Notes: generated by a model from the letters alone, not told the origin. A stretch of 37,195 nt of DNA from DAOSVX01 sp964493665 (GCA_964493665.1 CAZBOZ010000009.1:1-37195), one strand, 5' to 3'. Shown: positions 7,249-15,558, counted from the first letter of the stretch. Program-made: numbers and translations.

Positions 7249-8067
7249 TCACTTACTTTTTCCAATAAAATCATTTGTTGTTTCAACTGCTTCTTTGAAA
7301 GATAAATCTGTCAAAAATTGGTATTTTGTTTTTTCGCTTTCCCACTGTTGGTTATTTTGCTTAATAAAATCTGTTTGGAATAGTCTACCCTGTAGCTCAT
7401 AATCTCTTAAAAATTCATCCTGACTTATTTTTTCTTGCAAAATGTTCATAACTTTTTTTTCATCAATAATTGCCGACCCTAATATAGTATGAATATCAAA
7501 AAAATCTTTAAATCTCCTAAAATCTCTTGAGAGCGCACTATATAGTTTTAAATGTAATAAAACAACATATAATTTCCATGCTAAATGTTCTTCTATTGAT
7601 ATTGATTGAGCCACAAAAGGATTATCTTTGGAAAATAATGTTGGAACTTTAACTTCAGAAAAATCAACAACATCTTCTCTTTTTAAGTCTATTGATATTC
7701 TTCCTGTTTTACTATCAAATTCACAAAATATTTTATAATTTAAAGTTGCATTGGTTGTCGTAAACTGGTTAATAATTCTAAAATTTATCGGGCCATTATC
7801 TTGTAACACACTATCAATTTGCTCTTTAGCAGATTCAACTTTTCCAAACGTTACAATATCAAGATCAGTAAGAGGTCTAGTTATTTTACCTAATCTAGCA
7901 AATTGAGCATAACCACCTTTTAATACTAAAGTCATCCCATTGCCATTATAAAGCTTTTCCAAAAAAGCTCTAGTAAAATAATAATTATACCCATAATTAG
8001 AACTAATATTATGCTTGTTTGTTTCTCTTTGCATATAGCCTTTTAATTGATTCCCTGTTTCAAACAT
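7249..8067 (-). CDS. AbiEii/AbiGii-type nucleotidyltransferase, no adjacent antitoxin
   Basis: LKGGYAQFAR followed by RPLTDLDIV is the DNA polymerase-beta-type nucleotidyltransferase core of AbiEii toxins. The third acidic strand is RISIDLKRED. A helical part (EEHLAWKLY, then RDFRRFKDFFDIHTI) has the R-x-KD-xxD pattern of that family. AbiEii proteins usually pair with an AbiEi antitoxin in a bicistron; none is visible on either side. The start is ATG 8067, with AGGTGA ending six bases before it. GTG 8076 is part of the ribosome binding site. It could be a housekeeping-like orphan rather than a toxin. Confidence 0.8.
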   Translation of the reverse strand: MFETGNQLKGYMQRETNKHNISSNYGYNYYFTRAFLEKLYNGNGMTLVLKGGYAQFARLGKITRPLTDLDIVTFGKVESAKEQIDSVLQDNGPINFRIINQFTTTNATLNYKIFCEFDSKTGRISIDLKREDVVDFSEVKVPTLFSKDNPFVAQSISIEEHLAWKLYVVLLHLKLYSALSRDFRRFKDFFDIHTILGSAIIDEKKVMNILQEKISQDEFLRDYELQGRLFQTDFIKQNNQQWESEKTKYQFLTDLSFKEAVETTNDFIGKSK

Positions 8068-8115
8068 TTCATTCACCTGAATAAATTATACAATATTTTA
8101 ATCCAAAATAAAACC

Positions 8116-8134
8116 AACCTTTTATAAAAAGGTT
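8116..8134 (-). terminator. Probable terminator after the DUF4256 gene
   Basis: AACCTTTT/AAAAGGTT inverted repeat with a 3-nt loop, 57 bp past the stop of the DUF4256 gene. The minus-strand tail (GGTTTTATTTT) is only moderately T-rich. Confidence 0.5.
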
Positions 8135-8190
8135 AGCCACAAACATCCAAATTAGCAATTTAATAAACACAAAATTTTTTTTATTAAATT

Positions 8191-8736
8191 TTATACTCTT
8201 AATGATCCTCTAAAACCACGCACGCCATAATAAGATTCAGCCCCATTATGATATATAAATACTTGATTATAGCGTCTGTCTCCAAATATAGCCCCACCTA
8301 AATTTCTTATTTCTTCTGGCGTTTTAAGCCAGCTGGAAGTTTTTAAATCAAATTCCTCAATTTTTTGTAAATATTTATATTCTTCTTCTGATAATATTTC
8401 AATTCCTATTTCTTTAGCCATTTCAATAGCGCTATTCTTAGGAGGGAATTTTATTCTAGATTCTAACGCTTCCTTATCATAACACAAGTTTCTTCTTTCA
8501 CTTGGTGTTTCTTTAGAGCAATCATAAAATGCATATTCGTTTGTATCTTTAATATATTTTACTACATCTGGCTCACCACCAGTTGTTTCCATATTAATTA
8601 ATATTTCTAATTTTTCTTGATTATTATTTAATTTTTTTAAAACATCTCCCCATTTTATATTTGGATGTCTATACATATTTTTATTAAAACGAGAATCTAA
8701 TATCGTCAAAAGCTCTTCAATAGTTATTTTTGACAT
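8191..8736 (-). CDS. DUF4256 family protein
   Basis: A 181-residue protein that matches the DUF4256 pattern along its whole length: RFNKNMYRHPNIKW near the start, METTGGEPDVV in the middle, YDCSKETPSERRNLCYD, and a conserved C-terminal block ending YYGVRGFRGSLRV. The family is widespread in Firmicutes and Bacteroidetes and has no known function. The dense conserved His, Cys, Asp and Arg residues suggest an enzyme, but that is inference. The protein is soluble with no signal peptide. It appears monocistronic, with its own terminator-like hairpin downstream and tRNA-His upstream on the same strand. Confidence 0.85.
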   Translation of the reverse strand: MSKITIEELLTILDSRFNKNMYRHPNIKWGDVLKKLNNNQEKLEILINMETTGGEPDVVKYIKDTNEYAFYDCSKETPSERRNLCYDKEALESRIKFPPKNSAIEMAKEIGIEILSEEEYKYLQKIEEFDLKTSSWLKTPEEIRNLGGAIFGDRRYNQVFIYHNGAESYYGVRGFRGSLRV

Positions 8737-8776
8737 AAATAGTTTTCACCTCATATTTATTATATATCATTTTAAA

Positions 8777-8805
8777 CAAAAAACGAACTCCTTATTGGAA
8801 TTCGT
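8777..8805 (-). terminator. Terminator of tRNA-His
   Basis: On the minus strand ACGAATTCC pairs with GGAGTTCGT (9 bp, one G-U) around a 5-nt loop, followed by six T. It starts about 14 bases after the encoded CCA of the tRNA. Confidence 0.8.
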
Positions 8806-8818
8806 CTTATTTCTTTAA

Positions 8819-8895
8819 TGGGGCGACATGTGGGTATCGAACCCACGCATACCAGGACCACAACCTGGCGTGTTAACCACTTCACCAATGCCGCC
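8819..8895 (-). tRNA. tRNA-His (anticodon GUG)
   Basis: A full cloverleaf reads on the minus strand. The acceptor stem GCGGCAT pairs with ATGTCGC (one G-U). The anticodon stem CCAGG/CCTGG carries the loop TTGTGGT, giving anticodon GTG. The T arm contains GGTTCGATACC. An extra G at 8895 can pair with C73, the tRNA-His identity feature (G-1), and CCA is encoded at 8821..8819. Confidence 0.95.
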
Positions 8896-8972
8896 ATAAG
8901 TAAGGAAATTATATCAAAAAAAGTTATTTTTTACAATAAAATTAAAAAATAATAGATCTTTTTATATCATAT

Positions 8973-9001
8973 TTGATTATTTTACGACAAAGTGCTATAA
9001 T
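8973..9001 (+). promoter_or_regulatory. Sigma-A-type promoter for the transglutaminase-like gene
   Basis: TTGATT at 8973-8978 and TATAAT at 8996-9001 are separated by 17 bp. The expected transcription start is near 9008, giving a leader of about 20 nt that holds AGGGGG. Confidence 0.65.
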
Positions 9002-9026
9002 AACCGCCAAAGAAAAGGGGGAAAAT

Positions 9027-9611
9027 ATGGCATTAAATATGTTACAAGTAAATTTTTTAAATCAACTTGAAAAAATAGTAAGCGCTGGACTTGTCAGTGG
9101 AGAAATACAGAGTTTTCCTGATGAAATATATGAAAAGCTTAGTCATTATATTTTTAGTGATATACCAGCATCAATTCAGATAAAGCAGTTAAGCCCAACG
9201 ATACCACCTGGAAAATGCTTTGAAAGAAGCTGGTTATTAACAACCGCTTTTGATGAGTGCCATTTAATGCGTGGCAATTTAAAAGATTTAGAAGTTTTAT
9301 ACGGAAAAGGAAAAGCAAGACATGGATGGGTTGAAGCTGGTGATTGGGTTTATGATCCAACTAGTTTATATAGATACAAAAAAAGATTATACTACCAAAT
9401 GCGTAAACCTAAAAATGTTATAAAAATACCAAAAAGCACATTATTAGATGATGAAAGATATCAAAAATGTATTAATGGCCAAGTTAATAAATTATCACTC
9501 TTCAGTATATTATTACTAGTTCAAGAAATGGCTATAAAAAGAAATGATGAAAGTTTTATAAATGAAGTAGCCGAATATATAAAAAATTTAGGATATGATA
9601 GTATTTGGTAG
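9027..9611 (+). CDS. Transglutaminase-like cysteine protease-fold protein
   Basis: GKCFERSWLL (Cys64), ARHGWVE (His99) and YDPTS (Asp110) give an ordered Cys-His-Asp triad in the spacing seen in transglutaminase-like folds such as the Transglut_core3 / lasso-peptide B2 type. The family assignment is inference from this pattern. The C-terminal third is helical. The start is ATG 9027 after AGGGGG; an upstream in-frame ATT/ATG extension lies within the promoter. The TAG at 9609-9611 is followed in frame by 30 sense codons ending at another TAG (9702-9704), so the gene may have been shortened by a nonsense change. It is one of few plus-strand genes and is monocistronic. Confidence 0.65.
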   Translation: MALNMLQVNFLNQLEKIVSAGLVSGEIQSFPDEIYEKLSHYIFSDIPASIQIKQLSPTIPPGKCFERSWLLTTAFDECHLMRGNLKDLEVLYGKGKARHGWVEAGDWVYDPTSLYRYKKRLYYQMRKPKNVIKIPKSTLLDDERYQKCINGQVNKLSLFSILLLVQEMAIKRNDESFINEVAEYIKNLGYDSIW

Positions 9612-9693
9612 TTACAGCAAGAAATGGATGAAACTTTTTGGGATACAGTCAGCGGTAAAACAATAGACGAATCCAGAATATATACTTATTATC

Positions 9694-9721
9694 AAAAAAA
9701 ATAGACTTTTTAGCCTATTTT
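9694..9721. terminator. Bidirectional terminator between the plus-strand gene and typA
   Basis: AAAAATAG and CTATTTTT form an 8-bp stem around a 9-nt loop with T runs on both strands. It overlaps the stop codon of typA. Confidence 0.65.
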
Positions 9722-11526
9722 TGTTTGCTATCATATTTTTTTCTTAGTTCAGTATCAAGTATTTTTTTACGCATTCTAATTCCTGCTGGAGTTATTTCTA
9801 CTAGTTCGTCTTGATTAATATAATCCAAGCAATATTCTAATGATAATTTTCTAGGCCTTTTTAATACCACAGTAGAATCACTAAATGCTGCCCTAGTATT
9901 AGTTAATTGTTTGCCTTTTACAACATTTACTGCTAAATCATCTTCTCTATTACATTCTCCAACTATCATACCTTCATAAACATCAGTACCAGGTTCTATA
10001 AACATAATGCCTCTATCCTCTAAGGCTCCAATTGCATAAGCAGTAGCTTTACCATTTTCAGTAGATATTAGTACCCCAAGTTTTCTTTCGCCTATATTTA
10101 TATTTTCCATTGGTAAATATTCTTTAAAGCTATGATTAATGATTCCATATCCTTTAGTCATGGTCATAAAATCAGTGGTAAATCCTATTAAACCACGGGA
10201 TGGAATGGTATATATTAGTCTTATTTGTTTTTCAAAGTTACTCATGGAGTCCATTTTGCCACCACGCATACCTAAAGCTTCTATAACATTACCAACAAAT
10301 TCCTCTGATACTTCTATTTGGACTTCTTCATATGGCTCACATTTAATACCATCTATTTCTTTTATAATTACTTCAGGTTTAGACACTTGTAATTCAAAGC
10401 CTTCTCTACGCATATTTTCAATTAATATACCTAAATGAAGTTCTCCTCTACCAGATACTATAAAAGCATCATTACCAGCTTCTACAACTCTTAAAGATAC
10501 ATCTTTTTGAGTTTCTTTAAATAATCTTTCGCCTATTTTATTGGCTGTTAATAATTTACCACTTTTACCTACAAATGGGCTGTTATTTGTCATGAAAGTC
10601 ATTTGTAAAGTAGGCTCATCAATATGAAGAATTGGCAAAGCTTTTTCTTTACCTATATCACATATAGTTTCTCCTACTTGTAGATCTGAAAGTCCAGCTA
10701 TAGCAATTATTTCACCAGCTGTAGCTTCTTCTATTTCAATTCTTTTTAAGCCAATAAAGCCATATAGTTTTTGAATTCTAAATTGTTTTATAGAACCATC
10801 TAATCTGACACAAGAAACCATTTGATTGAGTTTTATTTTGCCAGCTTTTATTCTACCAACACCAATTTTGCCAACATAATCATTATAATCAAGTAAAGCT
10901 GGTTGAAATTGTAATGATTTATTGGGATCAACATCAGGAGCTGGAGTTTCATTAATAATTAAATCAAAAATGTCATCAAAGTTTTCGCTTTGAGTACTTA
11001 AATCAGGATTTAAACTAGCTGTACCATTTAAAGCTGAAGCATAAGCAACTTTAAAGTCTAATTGATCATCATTGGCACCTAATTCAATAAATAAATCGAT
11101 AACTTCATCTACTACAGCAGTTATTCTAGCTGTAGGTTTATCTACTTTGTTAATAAATACAATTGGTTTTACTCCTGCCTTTAAAGCTTTTTTTAAAACG
11201 AACCTAGTTTGAGGCATGGTGCCTTCATAAGCATCCACAACTAAAATAACGGCTTCCACCATGTTCATAATTCTTTCTACTTCACCGCCAAAATCAGTAT
11301 GTCCTGGAGTATCTAAGATATTAATACGATAACCTTTATAATTAATAGCTGTTGTTTTTGCTAAAATAGTTATGCCACGTTCTCTTTCCAAATCATTAGA
11401 ATCCATGGCTCTTTCTTGAACTTCTTCATTATCTCTAAAAGTTCCTGATTTTTTTAATAATTGATCTACTAATGTTGTTTTACCATGGTCAACATGGGCA
11501 ATAATAGCAATATTTCTAATATTCAT
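9715..11526 (-). CDS. typA: Ribosome-associated GTPase TypA/BipA
   Basis: A translational GTPase of 603 residues, the normal TypA length. Motifs: G1 AHVDHGKTT (about 10-18), G2 RGITI, G3 DTPGH, G4 NKVD. The C-terminal half has the EF-G-like III and V domains and the TypA-specific end (TPAGIRMRKKILD). It binds the ribosome and helps 50S assembly and stress or cold adaptation; EF-G and LepA share the G domain, but the order and length here fit TypA. It is transcribed alone; the terminator overlaps its stop codon. Confidence 0.97.
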   Translation of the reverse strand: MNIRNIAIIAHVDHGKTTLVDQLLKKSGTFRDNEEVQERAMDSNDLERERGITILAKTTAINYKGYRINILDTPGHTDFGGEVERIMNMVEAVILVVDAYEGTMPQTRFVLKKALKAGVKPIVFINKVDKPTARITAVVDEVIDLFIELGANDDQLDFKVAYASALNGTASLNPDLSTQSENFDDIFDLIINETPAPDVDPNKSLQFQPALLDYNDYVGKIGVGRIKAGKIKLNQMVSCVRLDGSIKQFRIQKLYGFIGLKRIEIEEATAGEIIAIAGLSDLQVGETICDIGKEKALPILHIDEPTLQMTFMTNNSPFVGKSGKLLTANKIGERLFKETQKDVSLRVVEAGNDAFIVSGRGELHLGILIENMRREGFELQVSKPEVIIKEIDGIKCEPYEEVQIEVSEEFVGNVIEALGMRGGKMDSMSNFEKQIRLIYTIPSRGLIGFTTDFMTMTKGYGIINHSFKEYLPMENINIGERKLGVLISTENGKATAYAIGALEDRGIMFIEPGTDVYEGMIVGECNREDDLAVNVVKGKQLTNTRAAFSDSTVVLKRPRKLSLEYCLDYINQDELVEITPAGIRMRKKILDTELRKKYDSKQK

Positions 11527-11582
11527 AACTCTTCACTTCTTTTCGCACCCGAGAATTATAGCACAAAATAGCCAAAAGTTAA

Positions 11583-11611
11583 ACAAAAAAGCAACTAAAT
11601 TAGTTGCTTTT
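11583..11611 (-). terminator. Terminator of the S66 peptidase gene
   Basis: AAAAGCAACTA/TAGTTGCTTTT perfect 11-bp inverted repeat with a 3-nt loop, then TTTTTTG on the minus strand. The stop codon of the gene lies in the loop. Confidence 0.85.
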
Positions 11612-12670
11612 AAACATATTTTCTAATAATACTATTTTTTTATTATCAAGATCTAATAAAGTGTTTATTCCATAAGGAATTATACATCTTGGAACTGAAT
11701 GGCCAAAATTAACATTATATAAGATTGGCAACAAAGAATCTTTAAATATTTCTTTATAAATAGTTTTGTATTCGTCATAATAAACTTCATCAATAGGCTT
11801 GCCTATTATTAAACCTTTTGCTAAGTCAAAATAGCCTAATTTTTTTAATTCTAACAACATATTTTTTAGTTCTTCTGGAGTAGGTTTAGCCTCACTAGTT
11901 TCTAAAAACAATATTTTATTATTGGTATCTTTTGGCGATAAAATGTCATACTTGGAAAACACATTAGTCTGTTCATCATTTAAACAAGTTGCCTTGTATA
12001 TACTTTCCAAACATCCACCTAGTAATTCTCCTTCTACTTTGCCAGAGCCATTTAATATTTCATAACCATGTATTTCTTCATTCTCTTTTCTAGGTACCCC
12101 TAATTGTTTAGAACTATAATCTTCTCTATCATTATACCAAATAGGACTTAATTCTATTTCTAAGTTATCATTATCTTCAAATAGCTTTTCAAACCAATAT
12201 TTTGTATATGGCAACATACTATTATCTAATTCACATAAATCAATTAAGAAACAAGGACCATAATAAGTGGTAAGACCTAATTTAGAAAACATCAAATGAT
12301 TAGCTGTTGAATCAGAAAAACCAATAAATATTTTAGGATTTTCTAAAACCGCTTTTTTAAATTCTTCATCTTCCATTAGATATGATAGTGTTTTATAAGT
12401 ATCATCACCGCCTATAGCGCACATTATCATTTTAATAGATTTATCTAAAAAAGCATCTTTTAAATCTTTAGCTCTAGCTTCTGGATGCTCTTCAGTATAT
12501 TTCATCCCTTTACAAGAATTAGGCATGAAAACAACTTCCAAGCCATATTCTTCTAATCGTTTTAAACCAATGGGAATTTCATGAGCAACAAATGGTTCTC
12601 CGAGTAATCCTCTAGATAGACTAACTATCGCTACTTTATCGCCTTTGTTTAAATTACTTGGTTTGATCAT
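11600..12670 (-). CDS. S66 family serine carboxypeptidase (LD-carboxypeptidase / MccF-like)
   Basis: About 356 residues, typical of S66. GFSDST (near 118-123) holds the nucleophile Ser, LGGCLESIYK carries the Glu, and FGHSVPR the His of the Ser-Glu-His triad. CAIGGDDTYK is the family's N-domain motif. LdcA members trim the terminal D-Ala of muropeptide tetrapeptides in the cytosol; MccF members cleave microcin C-type aminoacyl-nucleotides. The length and the insertion before GGCLES fit the MccF-like branch slightly better, but sequence alone does not settle it. The start is ATG 12670 after AGGTGA; GTG 12679 is in the ribosome binding site. Confidence 0.9.
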   Translation of the reverse strand: MIKPSNLNKGDKVAIVSLSRGLLGEPFVAHEIPIGLKRLEEYGLEVVFMPNSCKGMKYTEEHPEARAKDLKDAFLDKSIKMIMCAIGGDDTYKTLSYLMEDEEFKKAVLENPKIFIGFSDSTANHLMFSKLGLTTYYGPCFLIDLCELDNSMLPYTKYWFEKLFEDNDNLEIELSPIWYNDREDYSSKQLGVPRKENEEIHGYEILNGSGKVEGELLGGCLESIYKATCLNDEQTNVFSKYDILSPKDTNNKILFLETSEAKPTPEELKNMLLELKKLGYFDLAKGLIIGKPIDEVYYDEYKTIYKEIFKDSLLPILYNVNFGHSVPRCIIPYGINTLLDLDNKKIVLLENMFKSN

Positions 12671-12700
12671 TTTTATCACCTAAAAGCATTATACTATGTA

Positions 12701-13090
12701 TCAATCTTGAGGTAAATACTTACACAATCTTTTGGCGCATTCAATTATTTGTTCTTGCTCTCCATCAAAAAGCAAGTAAGCTTCAACTTGGCTAGTTCTT
12801 GAAGAACCGATATCATAATTTCCATTAAAATAAGTTAAGATCCCCGATGCCTCTAACTGAAACAAAGCCTCTTCTAATTCTTCAGAAAAGGGATTAGGTG
12901 TACTTTCATCAAAAATTAAACTTTGAAGCAAAGGCATTGGTATTTCTTTTTTCATTTCTAAAAACGCTTTATTAAATAATATTGGATCTTTTGTTATTAA
13001 ATCTTTTTGTACCAAAAATAAAATGGCCAATATTAATTTATTTAATGTTTTTCTTTTAGCTAGTGAGCTTTTTAATTCTTCTATACTCAT
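12701..13090 (-). CDS. Unrecognised 129-residue protein, possibly winged-helix-like
   Basis: A small soluble protein with two helical segments (about 1-45 and 70-85), then a turn reading GILTYFNGNYDIG, and a C-terminal helix with two Cys. A helix followed by a short beta wing would suit a winged-helix domain, but this is only a guess. An AGGAGG-type ribosome binding site precedes the ATG at 13090. It sits about 30 bp upstream of the S66 gene on the same strand and may be cotranscribed with it. Upstream is the terminator of the pilin-like gene. Confidence 0.6.
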   Translation of the reverse strand: MSIEELKSSLAKRKTLNKLILAILFLVQKDLITKDPILFNKAFLEMKKEIPMPLLQSLIFDESTPNPFSEELEEALFQLEASGILTYFNGNYDIGSSRTSQVEAYLLFDGEQEQIIECAKRLCKYLPQD

Positions 13091-13104
13091 TTTAAACCTC
13101 CTGA

Positions 13105-13129
13105 AATAAAAAGCGATTATTAATCGCTT
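13105..13129 (-). terminator. Terminator after the pilin-like anchored gene
   Basis: AAGCGATTA and TAATCGCTT (9 bp) flank one central base, with a T-rich minus-strand tail (TTTTTATTT). It overlaps the stop codon of the gene. Confidence 0.7.
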
Positions 13130-14276
13130 ATCTTAATTGATATGGGTCTTCTAAAGTTCCTGTTCCACCATTTGAGAATGTCTTATTGTTTATAACTACT
13201 ACCGGTCTTAATGAAGCTCTAGTATTACACCTTGTTGCTTCTACTAATCCAGTATTTTTTATTCTATAAGCTTCATAAGTAAGGTCAGAGTTACCAGTCA
13301 TTAACCACCATGAATTACCAGTATTACCAATTGCCCCTAAATAGTTATAATTTTGGCATTGAGGATCACTTGGCTTTGTACAAGTTGTATCTAAACTTGC
13401 TAAAGCATAATCATATAAGTTTAATAAACCAACATACATATCTTCTAAAGTTTGATTACATTCTACTTTTCCGCCAGAAAATAGCTGTTCTTCACTTCTA
13501 TTGCCTGTACACAATGTTGTAACTACTAATCTAGCTTTGTCTTCAGCCTCAAAATTAGCACTACCATCTCTATTTTCACCGTCTAAATATGCTACTAAAG
13601 AGTCTTTTAATCTGCTTACATTAAAGTCATTAATACCAAAATTATTTTCTTTATCAGTATTATATCTGTCATCATATACATAAGTAGTTATCTTTTCTGG
13701 TACTGATAATATTAAAGAAATTTGATTATTAGCATCTATTTTTACAACTCGCCAAGTTTTATTAGCAAAGCTCACATAATTATTAACGTTTTGGCCACGG
13801 TATATATATTCCTCACCTATTTTATATAATCCGTCTCCAGTTGTAACTACATCTTTATCTATTAATTTAGCATAAAGTTCACTAGAATAATACGCTGTTC
13901 CACAATTTAAATATGGTAAGTAGGTATATACCCCACTAGCATTTGATACCCTAACTTCCCCAGTACAGTCTTTTCCGCCTTTTAATAAAGCTGCCAATGA
14001 TTTCATATATCTATCAGTTACCAGAGTGTTTACAGTAATTATAACTTCTTGACCATCAGCTGGTAATGATGTTTCATTTTCTTCTTCAGCATAATAAGCT
14101 TTAGCTGCTGCTATCATTTTATCTTCTACTTCGGCATAACTATAGAGTCTAGCTTTAAATAAATTAGCCAAAATTGCTAAAATAACTATTAAAACTATTA
14201 CCCCAAGCATTGAAAATAGCATTATTTTAGTTTTTTTATCTAAATACCTAATCGTTTTTTTAATTTTATCTAACAT
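13128..14276 (-). CDS. Membrane-anchored extracellular protein with a pilin-like N-terminus
   Basis: A charged N-terminus, one hydrophobic helix (about 18-38), then a large extracellular region. The membrane helix followed by EVEDKMIAAAKAYYAEEE recalls type IV pilin-like proteins. Repeated features include YVSFANKTWRVVKI and a C-terminus RPVVVI then GTLEDPYQL, a pattern I associate with surface proteins of AT-rich Firmicutes. Several Cys residues (CTGEV, LNCGTAYY, CTGNRS, VECNQT, DTTCTKPSDPQC, TRCNTR) could form disulfides outside the cell, in keeping with the DsbD-like system nearby. Function unknown. Confidence 0.7.
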   Translation of the reverse strand: MLDKIKKTIRYLDKKTKIMLFSMLGVIVLIVILAILANLFKARLYSYAEVEDKMIAAAKAYYAEEENETSLPADGQEVIITVNTLVTDRYMKSLAALLKGGKDCTGEVRVSNASGVYTYLPYLNCGTAYYSSELYAKLIDKDVVTTGDGLYKIGEEYIYRGQNVNNYVSFANKTWRVVKIDANNQISLILSVPEKITTYVYDDRYNTDKENNFGINDFNVSRLKDSLVAYLDGENRDGSANFEAEDKARLVVTTLCTGNRSEEQLFSGGKVECNQTLEDMYVGLLNLYDYALASLDTTCTKPSDPQCQNYNYLGAIGNTGNSWWLMTGNSDLTYEAYRIKNTGLVEATRCNTRASLRPVVVINNKTFSNGGTGTLEDPYQLR

Positions 14277-14335
14277 AAAATCAAACCTCTTCTTTCATAA
14301 ATAATTATATCAAACAAAATAATTTCTTACAATGT

Positions 14336-14364
14336 TTTACTTATATATGAATATGTATTATAAT
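14336..14364 (+). promoter_or_regulatory. Promoter of the 53-residue membrane protein
   Basis: TTTACT at 14336-14341 and a perfect TATAAT at 14359-14364 with 17 bp between them, 23 bp before the start codon. Confidence 0.55.
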
Positions 14365-14387
14365 TAATAAAATAAGAGGTGATATAA

Positions 14388-14549
14388 ATGTTTAAAGATA
14401 TTGGGAATTTTTTTAGTAATATTTGGGGCAATTACATTGACTTTATGAGTGGAATATTTGGCTATGGGTTATCCATTGGTATTACAGTAGTATTTGGTTT
14501 TGTAATATTAAGCCTTATATTTCTGGCAGTTACAAATAATAGAAAATAA
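14388..14549 (+). CDS. Small single-pass membrane protein, 53 residues
   Basis: A short ORF (MFKDIGNFFSNIWGNYIDFM..., ending VTNNRK) with an amphipathic N-terminal half and one hydrophobic helix (about 27-48). It has an AGAGGTG ribosome binding site seven bases upstream, a promoter with TATAAT, and a terminator right after the TAA. All three signals make a real gene likely despite its size. It lies alone on the plus strand, convergent with the Clp-like gene. Function unknown; a small regulator of a membrane complex or a peptide toxin are possibilities. Confidence 0.75.
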   Translation: MFKDIGNFFSNIWGNYIDFMSGIFGYGLSIGITVVFGFVILSLIFLAVTNNRK

Positions 14550-14572
14550 AAACAGATTTAAATCTGTTTTTT
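14549..14572. terminator. Bidirectional terminator
   Basis: A perfect inverted repeat around AACAGATTT/AAATCTGTT with A and T runs on either side. It serves the small membrane protein gene (plus) and the Clp-like ATPase gene (minus). Confidence 0.8.
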
Positions 14573-15501
14573 TATATCTCATCTAAATTAACATTTTCCT
14601 CTGCTAGTAAATCTTTAAATGCTATTTTAAATTTTTCTATTTCTTTTTTCTTAGCATCATTATAAATATTACGAGCATTTACAACTGCTTTATATATATG
14701 TTTCATTTTTACTGATTTTTCATTATCAAACAAAGCATATGAGAAAGCATTAGCCAATATTGTTAAACAAACATCTGGATACCTTGCTGCAACTTCATAT
14801 ATGCGATTATATTCGGTAGTCATTTCAACCAAAAATTTCATTATTCTTTGCTTTACAAAGTCCGTATATTCTAATTTTACACTAGTTTGTTTTTCATATC
14901 TTGGATATGTCCCCATCATTATTTTTATAGTATCTTCAACATTTGTTTCTTCAACATCTATTTTTTGAAAACGACGATTGAAAGCTCTATCTCTTAAAAT
15001 ATATTGTTCATATTCTTCAGTAGTAGTTGCTCCAATCATTTTGATATCGCCTCTATCTAATGATGGTTTTAGCATATTAGCAAAGTCCATACTATTACCT
15101 TCACTTCGATTAATTAAAAGATGAACTTCATCAATAAACAAAATTAAATTGCCTTTACCAGCTTCTTTTATTTCTTTTACTAAAATTTCCAGCCTTTGTT
15201 CTAAAACTCCATCACTGACAGCCGTTCCCATGATACTACTAACACTTACTTTAACGAGACGCATATTTTTAAGAACTTCTGGAACCATTCCTTTTTGAAT
15301 ACGGTAAGCTATTCCTTCTACTATAGCTGTTTTACCAATACCAGGTTTACCTACTAAAATAGCACTTTTATCAGGAGTAAGTAAAATTAAGATGGATTGT
15401 TTTATTTCTTCATCTCTGGCTATAGCCGGATCAGTTATATACTCTTTTTTAGTATAATCTTCACCATACTTTTCTAACAAACTAATATCTTCATTTTGCA
15501 T
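14572..15501 (-). CDS. Single-module Clp-type AAA+ ATPase
   Basis: It resembles the first nucleotide-binding domain of ClpA/ClpB/ClpC: DPAIARDEEI, Walker A GKPGIGKTA (Lys57), Walker B LILFIDEVH, sensor 1 IGATTTEEY and the arginine-finger region DRAFNRRFQ. It then ends with a helical small domain and a short tail, 309 residues in all. The N-domain, middle domain and second AAA+ module are absent, so it is not simply ClpB. A tailored unfoldase or a remodelling ATPase for one partner is possible. The ATG at 15501 follows AGAGGTGA; GTG 15510 is part of that site. Confidence 0.85.
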   Translation of the reverse strand: MQNEDISLLEKYGEDYTKKEYITDPAIARDEEIKQSILILLTPDKSAILVGKPGIGKTAIVEGIAYRIQKGMVPEVLKNMRLVKVSVSSIMGTAVSDGVLEQRLEILVKEIKEAGKGNLILFIDEVHLLINRSEGNSMDFANMLKPSLDRGDIKMIGATTTEEYEQYILRDRAFNRRFQKIDVEETNVEDTIKIMMGTYPRYEKQTSVKLEYTDFVKQRIMKFLVEMTTEYNRIYEVAARYPDVCLTILANAFSYALFDNEKSVKMKHIYKAVVNARNIYNDAKKKEIEKFKIAFKDLLAEENVNLDEI

Positions 15502-15558
15502 CTTTATCACCTCTTACATTATAGCATAAAAAAAGCATCTATCAACAATTAAAAAGGG

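Noticed and set aside
9027..9611. Start of the transglutaminase-like gene at 8973
   Set aside because: That stretch is the promoter (TTGATT and TATAAT); the ATG at 9027 has AGGGGG before it.
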